Shown: positions 1 to 7,450 of the stretch, piece after piece
How positions within the stretch are numbered: position 1 is the stretch's first letter
How the letters are laid out: the number at the start of each line of letters is the position of its first letter
NCBI GenBank assembly: GCA_029263395.1
Contig: JAJCXO010000194.1
Coordinates: 18,152 to 82,151, forward strand
Origin: Acidobacteriota bacterium
Lineage (GTDB): Bacteria; Acidobacteriota; Thermoanaerobaculia; Multivoradales; J023
Length of the DNA: 64,000 nucleotides
Reading direction: 5' to 3'
Made by a program: the position numbers and the translations under genes
Notes under the pieces: model-generated
Seen by the model: the letters and a program-made list of their open reading frames with translations, nothing else
What the model was told of the DNA's origin: nothing
The model's database searches: none

Positions 1-1620
1 GGTGTCCGGTTGCCCTCTGGCGAGAGCGAAACCTGGCTGGACTTGACTCTGGCTGTCGCCAGCCTCGATCTGTTCGACGCCGATGGACAACCGACCCTGA
101 GACTCGAGGCCTACGATCCACGGGTGTTGGATCATGCTGTGGCGGTTTCGGTAGAGCCAGCTGGCGGGAGTGCTGAGTTTACGCTCGAGCTCGATCCAGA
201 ACTACGACAGGATCGCGATGGCTCCGAGCTTTTGGGATCAGAGAGCTTCGTTGGCCTTTCGATGCATCCGGAGCACCCGCGGTATGCGCCGAGGATGTTG
301 GCTGCCGACGGCGTTTCACGGTACGTCACGGCGATCGATTTATCCTCGCCGACACGTTTTCCAGACAACTTGCCGGCGCCGCTACGACCCAGTCATGAGG
401 CTGGCCTCGGATTGCTTCGAAACGATCCTCGCAACGTACGCAACTTGCTCGCTGAAGGTTCGCAGCTGGTCAGAGTCAGTGCTGCGAGTTCAAAGGCATC
501 AATGCCCGACCGAGACAGCACACCGGATCCCAACTGGCTGCCACAGGGGCGTACTTGGCTGACAGGCGGCTCGGATGGTCTAGCGACGTTGTCTTCTGTT
601 CATCTGAGCGGTTCCGGAGCTCCGTTGGGCGCGCTGTGGGGTTTTGCCGCACTTGAGTCGGTAGACGAGATTGGGATCGTGGCGGCGCCCGACATCATGC
701 CTAGGCCGGACGTTGGTGCCCCGCCTCGTCAGGCGGCGGAAGTGAACTGTCACTGCCTTGAAGATCCGGCGCCGGAACAGCCCCCGGTTGCTCCAATCGA
801 AGTCCCGCCGCCGTTTTCGCCGGTGCAGCTCGATGTCTTGCAGTCTGCGTTGATTCAGCATTGCCAGACTTTGGGTGACCGGGTGGCGATCCTCGACCCG
901 TTACCGAACCTGGTCACACCACAGCAGGTGACGGAATGGCGCCAACAATTCGATAACAGTTATGCGGCGCTCTACTTTCCTTGGCTCGACGTCCCGGATC
1001 CCTTGCGACTCGCCGGGCTGTTGCACCGGGTACCGCCGAGTGGACACATGGCGGGCATTTATGCCCGGGGTGATCGTGAAGAGGGAGTCCAGAGGCCTCC
1101 CGCCAACCAGCGGATCGAGGGTACCCGAGACCTGGCGGTGATCGTCGATGAAATTGATCACGGCTATCTCAACTCGGTTGGCATCAATGTGATCCGGGCT
1201 TTCCCTGGTCGTGGCCTGCGAGTGATGGGAGCGCGCACGTTGTCGAGCGATACCAGCTTGCGATTCGTCAATGTTCGGCGGTTGCTGATCTTGATCCGAG
1301 AGGTGTTGGACCAGGGGCTGCAGTGGGCGGTGTTGGAGCCTAACGAGCCGGCGCTGTGGGAAGCGATCGAGCGCTTGACGGAAAGTTATCTCCATCGTCT
1401 TTGGCGGCAAGGAGCGCTGGATGGTGCCAACCGGGATCAGGCGTATTACGTGCGTTGTAACGAGGTCACCAATCCGCCGGAGGAGGTCGCAGCCGGCCGC
1501 TTGATTTGCGAGATCGGCGTCCTGTTGCCACCACCCGCAGAGTTCGTCGTCATTCGCATCGGTCGCAGTGAGGCCGGGGTCGAAATCCTTCAGGTCACAC
1601 AGGAGACGCGCCGTGGCTGA
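1..1620 (+). CDS. eCIS contractile tail sheath protein (5' partial)
   Basis: Forms the contractile outer sheath around the inner tube; its contraction drives the tube into the target. The frame is open to the first base, so the true start lies upstream; at least 536 residues are present. The last ~180 residues carry the typical sheath C-terminal domain: an 'NVIRAFPGRGLRVMGARTL' segment, a 'RRLLILIREVLDQGLQW' helix, an 'EPNEPALWEAIERL' block and a closing strand ending in 'GVEILQVTQE'. The N-terminal half is variable, as in long sheath paralogues of the Afp2-4 type. Its stop overlaps the tube gene by 8 bases, and the sheath-tube order is the classical one. The family call is firm; which sheath paralogue it is cannot be decided here. 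Confidence 0.9.
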   Translation, partial: GVRLPSGESETWLDLTLAVASLDLFDADGQPTLRLEAYDPRVLDHAVAVSVEPAGGSAEFTLELDPELRQDRDGSELLGSESFVGLSMHPEHPRYAPRMLAADGVSRYVTAIDLSSPTRFPDNLPAPLRPSHEAGLGLLRNDPRNVRNLLAEGSQLVRVSAASSKASMPDRDSTPDPNWLPQGRTWLTGGSDGLATLSSVHLSGSGAPLGALWGFAALESVDEIGIVAAPDIMPRPDVGAPPRQAAEVNCHCLEDPAPEQPPVAPIEVPPPFSPVQLDVLQSALIQHCQTLGDRVAILDPLPNLVTPQQVTEWRQQFDNSYAALYFPWLDVPDPLRLAGLLHRVPPSGHMAGIYARGDREEGVQRPPANQRIEGTRDLAVIVDEIDHGYLNSVGINVIRAFPGRGLRVMGARTLSSDTSLRFVNVRRLLILIREVLDQGLQWAVLEPNEPALWEAIERLTESYLHRLWRQGALDGANRDQAYYVRCNEVTNPPEEVAAGRLICEIGVLLPPPAEFVVIRIGRSEAGVEILQVTQETRRG

Positions 1621-2044
1621 GACCGGTAATCGCAACGATCCGTTTCCCGCGTTTCGCTTCGAGATCGACATCGACGGGATCTCAGGCGGATTCAGTGAGT
1701 GCAGCGGAATCGAAGTCCAGACCGAGGTCTTCGAATATGCCGAGGGTGGTGTCAACGACTACGTCCACAAGCTGCCGACTCGGTTCAAGCAGGGCAACAT
1801 CACCTTCAAGCGAGGCATCGTCGATTCCGCATTCTGGACTTGGCATGCCAAGACGGTTCCAGGGAAGGTCGATCTCAGGTCCGGGTCGATCAAACAGCTC
1901 GACGAACAAGGCACGGTGGTGCAGACCTGGCGCTTTGAGCGCGCCTACCCATCGAAAGTGCAAGGGCCGTCACTCAATGCTGGCCAGAGCAATGTCTCGG
2001 TGGAATCGATGGAGATCTGTCACCACGGTTTGAAGGTGGTCTAG
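1613..2044 (+). CDS. eCIS inner tube protein (T4 gp19-like)
   Basis: Hexameric inner tube subunit, the Afp1/Afp5 or T4 gp19 equivalent, about 143 residues. The sequence has the family pattern: 'PAFRFEIDIDGISGGFSECSG' near the start, then 'YVHKLPTRFKQGNITFKRG' and a terminal 'SVESMEICHHGLKVV' strand. The GTG at 1613 is chosen because it has an AGGAG-type ribosome site at about 1601-1606 and removes a non-homologous 15-residue extension; an ATG at 1568 in the same frame is the alternative. It overlaps the sheath stop, suggesting translational coupling. Confidence 0.93.
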   Translation: MAETGNRNDPFPAFRFEIDIDGISGGFSECSGIEVQTEVFEYAEGGVNDYVHKLPTRFKQGNITFKRGIVDSAFWTWHAKTVPGKVDLRSGSIKQLDEQGTVVQTWRFERAYPSKVQGPSLNAGQSNVSVESMEICHHGLKVV

Positions 2045-2086
2045 GCAAACCAACCAACGGGCGGCAGCCCAGCGGGAGAAACAACC

Positions 2087-2314
2087 ATGCCGGTTCACAT
2101 CGGAGAAATTAGCAGCGAAGTCACCGCGATGGATGACGACGTGCCGCTGTCGGAAAAACAACAGGATCGCATCGTCGAGCGTGTGCTGCGGCGAATTCAG
2201 GATCTCGAGCGCTATCGGACCTTGCTCCACGAGTCGACGGACCTGCGCACGAGCTCCGGCAAAGCCGGCCCCTTCCGACGTTTCGTGCCGCGGGAATCGA
2301 TCAACAGGTCATAA
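2087..2314 (+). CDS. small eCIS protein, DUF5908-like
   Basis: A 75-residue acidic-to-basic protein between the tube and the LysM adaptor. It opens with 'MPVHIGEISSEV', which resembles the 'MPIEIRELVI' opening of DUF5908 proteins found at this position in many eCIS loci, followed by a predicted helix 'SEKQQDRIVERVLRRIQDLER'. The function of the family is not known; a structural or assembly role is inferred only from the conserved position. A GGGAG ribosome site lies about 10 bases before the ATG at 2087. Confidence 0.7.
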   Translation: MPVHIGEISSEVTAMDDDVPLSEKQQDRIVERVLRRIQDLERYRTLLHESTDLRTSSGKAGPFRRFVPRESINRS

Positions 2315-2334
2315 CTCGGATACGGATTAGACGC

Positions 2335-2967
2335 ATGCAAGGCAAGCTCAAAATTACCAGCTCCAAAGGGAACGTTACGGCTCAGTTCAACCCCACTGAG
2401 TTCACCCTCGACAAGGGTGTCCGCATCAAGGAGATGGAAACCAAGCGACTCAACGCGGCGGTGCTCGAATTCATCCGTGGCAGCAACGAGAAGCTCAGCC
2501 TGACTCTGTTGTTCGACGACACCCTCGACAACAAGGTTGGGGTGGCAGCTCAGGCAGCGACGCTGCAAGAGATGGCCAAGGTTGACAAGGGCTCGGGTCA
2601 AAAAGCGCCCCCGGTCTGCACTGTGACCTGGTCGGATATGTCGTTCACTGGCTACATGGAGAGCGTACAGCGCAAGTTCACGCTCTTCGACGAGAGCGGC
2701 GCTCCGCTACGGGCCCTGGTCAGCATGTCGTTCATCGAGTTCAAGACCGAGGAGCAGTTGCTGGCCGAAGTGGGTGGCCAAACCTCGCCCCATACCACCC
2801 GCCGGGTCGTCAAGCGTGGCGACACCCTGAACCGTATTGCCGCCGAAGTTTACGGTGACGCTGGGGCTTGGCGTTACATCGTCGAGACCAACCCGGGTGT
2901 GGTCAGCAATCCACGCCGGCTGGATGCCGGGACCGTCTTGATCCTGCCGCCGCTGGAGGGACCGTGA
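2335..2967 (+). CDS. eCIS tube/baseplate adaptor with LysM domain (Afp7-like)
   Basis: 210 residues. The N-terminal ~140 residues match the contractile injection system tube-type adaptor ('VTAQFNPTEFTLDKG', 'LSLTLLFDDTLDN'), and residues ~160-208 are a LysM motif ('RRVVKRGDTLNRIAAEVYGD', ending 'LDAGTVLILPP'). This is the layout of Afp7/Pvc7 and T4 gp53-like proteins, which join the tube to the baseplate hub. LysM domains in this setting are structural rather than proof of peptidoglycan binding. It is followed by an 81-base gap and then the hub gene. Confidence 0.9.
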   Translation: MQGKLKITSSKGNVTAQFNPTEFTLDKGVRIKEMETKRLNAAVLEFIRGSNEKLSLTLLFDDTLDNKVGVAAQAATLQEMAKVDKGSGQKAPPVCTVTWSDMSFTGYMESVQRKFTLFDESGAPLRALVSMSFIEFKTEEQLLAEVGGQTSPHTTRRVVKRGDTLNRIAAEVYGDAGAWRYIVETNPGVVSNPRRLDAGTVLILPPLEGP

Positions 2968-3048
2968 CGTGCCGAGTCCATGTTGCAGCAGCTGTGTCGT
3001 CGAGTGGGTTGAAGTGTTCCATGTCGACAAGGAAGGCGGGAGCTTGTC

Positions 3049-4116
3049 ATGACGGACTGGTCTCAGTTCAAGTCGGAAGACTTCTTCGTGCCCGACTTCG
3101 AAGTGCGGGTCGACGGGGAGCTCATGGCCGGCGTCAAGAAGGTGGATATCCACAACGTCGTCTACCGGGACAACCTCTATGGCATGGACTCGTTCGAGAT
3201 CACGATCAACAACTGGGATCGCAAGAAGAAGCGCTACAAATACAGCGACTCCGATCAATACCTGCCGGGTCGTCACCTCGAGCTGAAGATGGGTTACGAG
3301 GGGGAGATTGGGCTGCGACTGATGATCGCAGGCGAGATCACCAGCCTGCGCACCACGTTTCCGGCCGAGGACTATTCGAAGGTCGTGGTCGGCGGCACCA
3401 ATGTGCTGCACAAGTTCCGGCGCCAGCAGTGGTCCGAGGTCTACATCGAGATGAAGGACAGCGAGATCGCCGAGATGATCGGCGGCCGCAACGGTGTGAA
3501 GGTCAGGACCGACGGTGCTGCCAAAGCGGACGAAGAGGTCAGGGGCTGGACGATGCAAGACACCCAATACGATCTGGTCTACCTGCACGAGCGAGCTCGC
3601 CGCAACGGCTACGACATCTTCGTCGACCCGGACCAGGCAACGGTCTACTTCGGGCCTACCGAGGTCATCACCAAGCCGGACAACATCCTGAAGTACGGTC
3701 AGTACGCGTTGTGGTTCGAGCCCAACGTGTCGACTGCCAATCAGGTCGGCAACGTTACGGTGCGCGCGTTTGCCTACTCGGACAAGGAGCGGGTTGCGGG
3801 CCATGCCTCACGCACCGGCGGCGAGTATTCGCGTTCGGTGACTCGGCGCAAGGAACGTTGTGCGACGCAACCGTTTATCGGCGAGTACGAGGCGTCGAAG
3901 CTGGCCAAAGCGATCCGCAACCACATCGCCAAGGAGATGGTGACCGGCACCGGCGGTGTGGTGGGAATACCGGAGCTGCGGGTCGGCACGCTGCTGAAGC
4001 TCAAAGGGCTGGACAACCGATTCACGGGCGATTGGTTCGTAACGGCGACTCAGCACGTCTACGACGACCAGGGTTATCGCACCTTGTTCGAGGTGCGTCG
4101 CGAGGATCTCGGCTAA
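3049..4116 (+). CDS. eCIS baseplate hub (phage late control D / VgrG N-terminal type)
   Basis: 355 residues, homologous to phage gpD and to the N-terminal hub part of VgrG/Afp8. It starts 'FFVPDFEVRVDGELMAGV', contains 'VYRDNLYGMDSFEITINNWD' and 'KVVVGGTNVLHKFRR', and closes with 'YRTLFEVRREDLG', all typical hub segments. Trimers of this protein form the base on which the spike sits. It has a GGCGGGAG ribosome site shortly before the ATG. The spike portion that Afp8 carries in the same chain is here a separate downstream gene (4133-4717). Confidence 0.92.
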   Translation: MTDWSQFKSEDFFVPDFEVRVDGELMAGVKKVDIHNVVYRDNLYGMDSFEITINNWDRKKKRYKYSDSDQYLPGRHLELKMGYEGEIGLRLMIAGEITSLRTTFPAEDYSKVVVGGTNVLHKFRRQQWSEVYIEMKDSEIAEMIGGRNGVKVRTDGAAKADEEVRGWTMQDTQYDLVYLHERARRNGYDIFVDPDQATVYFGPTEVITKPDNILKYGQYALWFEPNVSTANQVGNVTVRAFAYSDKERVAGHASRTGGEYSRSVTRRKERCATQPFIGEYEASKLAKAIRNHIAKEMVTGTGGVVGIPELRVGTLLKLKGLDNRFTGDWFVTATQHVYDDQGYRTLFEVRREDLG

Positions 4117-4132
4117 AGGGGTTTTGGATCTC

Positions 4133-4717
4133 ATGAAGTTACATGACGACAACCACATCATGCTTGCCGAGGTCGTCGACCTGGTCGATCCAGAAAACTT
4201 GGGGCGAGTCCGCGTCAAGTACGTCAACCACCCGAAGTGCGAGAGCGACTTCGCTCGTCTGGTGCCGCTGATGGCCGGGCCGGAGATCGGTACCTTCTTC
4301 CGACCAGACGTCGGAGACGAGGTGTTGGTGACCTGGGAGCACGGGGACCGCAATCGTCCGTACATTCTCGGGGGATTGTGGAGCAAAGTTTGTCCGCCAC
4401 CACCGGACGATGGCAAGCCGGAGGAAAACAACTGGCGGTTCATCGTCTCGCGCAGCGGTCACGTGCTCAAGTTCGACGACACCAAGGGTGCCGAGCGGAT
4501 CGAGATCTTCGACAAGGACGAGAAGCTCAAGATCTTCTGGGATAGCACCGGCGACAAGCTCGAAGTGATCGCTGACACCGGCGATATCGACGTCACCGCC
4601 AACGCCGGCACCGTCAAGGTCGAAGCGCTCAACATCGAGCTCAAGGCGACCGCCAACATCAAGATCGAAGCTGCCGGCAGCATCTCCATCAAGGGCTCGA
4701 CGGTCAATATCAACTAG
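4133..4717 (+). CDS. eCIS spike protein (gpV / gp5 C-terminal type)
   Basis: 194 residues. The N-terminal OB-fold is recognisable ('LAEVVDLVDPENLGRVRVKY', 'FFRPDVGDEVLVTWEHGD', 'RPYILGGLW'), followed by a repetitive beta-helix (residues ~110-194) of alternating short strands such as 'IDVTANAGTVKVEALNIELKA' and 'IKIEAAGSISIKGSTVNIN', i.e. the trimeric needle. ATG 4133 is preferred over TTG 4124 because an AAAGGGG ribosome site ends about 11 bases before it. The next gene encodes the PAAR tip that caps this needle. Confidence 0.92.
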   Translation: MKLHDDNHIMLAEVVDLVDPENLGRVRVKYVNHPKCESDFARLVPLMAGPEIGTFFRPDVGDEVLVTWEHGDRNRPYILGGLWSKVCPPPPDDGKPEENNWRFIVSRSGHVLKFDDTKGAERIEIFDKDEKLKIFWDSTGDKLEVIADTGDIDVTANAGTVKVEALNIELKATANIKIEAAGSISIKGSTVNIN

Positions 4718-4725
4718 GAGACATC

Positions 4726-5112
4726 ATGGGTCTGCAAGCAGCCAAGCTGGGCGATCGTGTGTTGGGAGTCGACCTGCACTTGATCCAGCCGCCATCCGGT
4801 TCGCCAATCCTGGTGCCGCACATTTTTAGCGGCAAGTTGGTGACGAGTCTCAGTCCCAACGTCAGGATTTCGAAGCGTCCCGCCGCCACCATCGGCAGTG
4901 TGGCGATCAACACTCCGCCACATGTGCCCAATGGCGGAACTTTCGTGATTCCGCCCAAGAACCGCGGGGTTGTCATCCGCGGCAGCTCGTCGGTATTCAT
5001 CAATGGCCAACCTGCCGCCCGCACCGGTGACTCGGTGTTGACCTGCAACGACCCTACCGATCGACCGGTGGGTGTTGTGGTCGCCACCGGCAGCGTGTTC
5101 ATCGGAGGCTGA
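4726..5112 (+). CDS. PAAR-like spike tip protein
   Basis: 128 residues, a PAAR-type cone that sharpens the spike and can carry effectors (Afp10 position). Visible features are the opening 'LQAAKLGDRVLGVDLHLIQP', the His-containing 'HVPNGGTF', and 'INGQPAARTGDSVLTCNDP' with the PAAR core 'PAAR' plus Cys, consistent with the metal-binding tip; it ends in 'VVVATGSVFIGG'. It starts 9 bases after the spike stop with a 'TAGGAGACATC' ribosome site. Confidence 0.9.
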   Translation: MGLQAAKLGDRVLGVDLHLIQPPSGSPILVPHIFSGKLVTSLSPNVRISKRPAATIGSVAINTPPHVPNGGTFVIPPKNRGVVIRGSSSVFINGQPAARTGDSVLTCNDPTDRPVGVVVATGSVFIGG

Positions 5113-5113
5113 C

Positions 5114-5509
5114 ATGGAGCGCGATTTCCTGGGGCAAGGTATGTCGTTTCCGGTCCGGCCATCGCCTAGCCGGTTGGTCTGGGCGGATGGTGACGAGAAG
5201 ATCCGGCAGAGTATCTGGCTGATTTTGAGCACCGCCACCGGCGAACGCCAGATGCGATCCGAATTCGGTTGCAGCATCCACGATCTGGTGTTTGAAGCCA
5301 ACACCGCTGCCTTGCGGTCGAGTGTCAAGGTGGCGGTCCGACAGGCCATGATCCAGTGGGAGCCACGGATCGATGTCCTCGACGTACGGGTCGAGACGCT
5401 GCCTGAGGCCCGCAACCAGCTGCAGATCCACATCGATTACCAGGTGCGCGAGAACCATGCGGTGCACAACCTGGTGTACCCCTTCTACCTCACCGAAGGC
5501 GTCGGATAG
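5114..5509 (+). CDS. baseplate wedge protein, gp25/GPW family
   Basis: 131 residues from ATG 5114, which has a GGAGG ribosome site at 5104-5108 inside the end of the PAAR gene. Family hallmarks: 'DEKIRQSIWLILSTATGERQM' and 'SEFGCSIHDLVFE', then the strand pair 'PRIDVLDVRVETLPE' and 'LQIHIDYQV'. gp25-like proteins connect the wedge to the first sheath ring and hold the conserved EPR-like core (Afp9). An in-frame ATG at 5072 would overlap the PAAR gene and is not needed. Confidence 0.9.
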   Translation: MERDFLGQGMSFPVRPSPSRLVWADGDEKIRQSIWLILSTATGERQMRSEFGCSIHDLVFEANTAALRSSVKVAVRQAMIQWEPRIDVLDVRVETLPEARNQLQIHIDYQVRENHAVHNLVYPFYLTEGVG

Positions 5510-5518
5510 GAGAGCGCA

Positions 5519-7450
5519 ATGCCTCTGAAAGCCCCACAGCTGGACACCCGTAGCTTCGAAGATTTGTTGAGCGAAGCACGGCGGCGTATCCCGCGCTACA
5601 CCCCGGAGTGGACCGATTTCAATCCCAGCGATCCTGGGATGACCCTGTTGGAGCTTTATGCCTGGTTGAGCGAAATGATGCTCTACCAAATGAACCGCGT
5701 ACCGGATCGCAACTACATCAAATTCCTCCAGCTGCTCAATCTGGAGCTGCGTCCGGCACAACCGGCAAAAGCCTATGTCACGTTTTCCGGTAATCGAATC
5801 GAGACGATCGGTCGCGGTACTCAGCTGCTTGCCCAGAATCTCGGCGGCGGCGCCCCGATGATCTTCGAAACCGAGCACGCGTTGACTCTGGTGCGGGCTC
5901 AGCTCAGCAAAGTCGTGGTCTTCGATGGACGAGCTTTCAGTGATGTCACCGCTGCCAACAACACCCTAGGTGTGCCTTTCCGCCCGCTCGGCTGGGTGCC
6001 ACAGGTCGGTAGTGCGTTGTACCTCGGGTTCGAACCTCCGCGGCGGGCCACTGACGGTCTGCTTTTTCCGCAGGAGATGCGGTGGCGCGTCGGTCTACCG
6101 GCGGCGGCCGATGCAAGTCGCGGAAGCGGTTGCGAAACCCAGCGTTGTGGTACGCCACCTCCACCACCGCCAGTGACTTTGGAATGGGAATTCAAGGCGA
6201 GGCGGGACGATGTTCGGTGGCGTCGCCTCAACGTGCTGGCTGACGATAGTGTCGCCTTCACCCGCGAGGGCAGCCTCTTACTTGAGGGGCCGGCGGAGAT
6301 CGAGCCCAGTCGGGTAGGTCGGGTCCAGGAAGATCTCTACTGGCTGCGCTGCCGGGTCGACGAGGGTGCCTATCCCGACGGTGCCGCTCCAGAGCTCGAC
6401 TTTTTGCTGGCCAACACCGTTCGAGCCTCCAATCTGACCACTGTCCGAGATGAGGTCGTTGGGCGGAGCGGAGGCGTGCCGGATCAGGCTTTCGAGCTCG
6501 CCAACAAGCCGGTACAAGCTGAGTCTCTCGAGCTGTCTATGGAAGGCGCCGATGGCCAGTCTGAGATCTGGACGCGGGTCGATGACTTGTTGGCTTCCGG
6601 CCCGGATGATGCGCATTACGTGCTGAACCCTACAACCGGGGCGATGAACTTTGGTGATGGCAGTCGCGGGCGTATACCAACCGCCGGAGTCGAGCTGATT
6701 GCACGGGAGTATCGACACGGCGGCGGTGCGGCGGGCAATGTCGGTGCCGGAGTCATCAAAAGAACGCGGGGCGAGCTGGTCGGAGTCGACAAGCTGACCA
6801 ACATCAGGCCCGCCATCGGTGGCCGAGACGAACAAGATATCGAAGATTTGAAACGCCGTGCACCGCAGGTGCTACGGCACCGTAATCGGGCGGTAACCAG
6901 CGAAGATTTTGCCGCGCTGGCGGCCGAGATGGGCGGCGTCGCCGAGGCCACTGCCGTTCCGCTGGCACATCCTGATCATCCAGGGGTCGAGGTTCCGGGG
7001 GCTGTAACAGTGGTGGTGGTTCCTGACCATGACGACTACCCGCCGCGAGCTACAGATGAGCTGATCGAGCAGGTGTGTGATGGGCTCGAGAGCTATCGAC
7101 TGTTGACCACCGAGGTTTACGTCAAGGGTGCCGAATTCCAATCTGTGCAGGTGTTGGCGCGAGTCAGCGCTCCACCCCACGCTTCCGGTGATGCGGTGGC
7201 TCGCGACGTGGCACGAGCCCTCGACCACTTCCTTTCGCCCCGCCGGTGGCAGTTCGGACAAGACCTCTACCCGACGAGCTTTTACGATGTGATGCTCGAT
7301 GTACCGGACGTGGTGGCGGTCGACAGCCTGCAGATTCGTGTGGATGGGCGGCCCCATGACATTCTGACTCAACGCGTCGTGGTACCGGCCGATGGTCTGG
7401 TTTATGGAATTGACCACGAGATCGTGGTCCGTCCGGCCGAGGATCGCTGA
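5519..7450 (+). CDS. baseplate wedge protein, phage J-like (Afp11/gp6 type)
   Basis: 643 residues, a putative baseplate assembly protein of the J/gp6 family forming the wedge ring around the hub. The N-terminus 'YTPEWTDFNPSDPGMTLLEL' and 'YQMNRVPDRNYIKFLQLL' is the standard opening of eCIS Afp11-like proteins; the C-terminal half has the J-like block 'RAPQVLRHRNRAVTSEDF' and 'VVVPDHDDYPPRATDEL'. It begins 9 bases after gp25 with a TAGGAGAGC ribosome site and its stop overlaps the next ATG by one base (TGATG). Confidence 0.92.
   Translation: MPLKAPQLDTRSFEDLLSEARRRIPRYTPEWTDFNPSDPGMTLLELYAWLSEMMLYQMNRVPDRNYIKFLQLLNLELRPAQPAKAYVTFSGNRIETIGRGTQLLAQNLGGGAPMIFETEHALTLVRAQLSKVVVFDGRAFSDVTAANNTLGVPFRPLGWVPQVGSALYLGFEPPRRATDGLLFPQEMRWRVGLPAAADASRGSGCETQRCGTPPPPPPVTLEWEFKARRDDVRWRRLNVLADDSVAFTREGSLLLEGPAEIEPSRVGRVQEDLYWLRCRVDEGAYPDGAAPELDFLLANTVRASNLTTVRDEVVGRSGGVPDQAFELANKPVQAESLELSMEGADGQSEIWTRVDDLLASGPDDAHYVLNPTTGAMNFGDGSRGRIPTAGVELIAREYRHGGGAAGNVGAGVIKRTRGELVGVDKLTNIRPAIGGRDEQDIEDLKRRAPQVLRHRNRAVTSEDFAALAAEMGGVAEATAVPLAHPDHPGVEVPGAVTVVVVPDHDDYPPRATDELIEQVCDGLESYRLLTTEVYVKGAEFQSVQVLARVSAPPHASGDAVARDVARALDHFLSPRRWQFGQDLYPTSFYDVMLDVPDVVAVDSLQIRVDGRPHDILTQRVVVPADGLVYGIDHEIVVRPAEDR

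Noticed and set aside
2707..3804. 365-codon open frame on the minus strand
   Set aside because: It lies fully opposite the LysM adaptor and hub genes and shows no domain; a product of high GC content.
2868..4136. 422-codon open frame on the plus strand
   Set aside because: Alternate frame of the hub gene; Arg/Gly-rich without recognisable domains.
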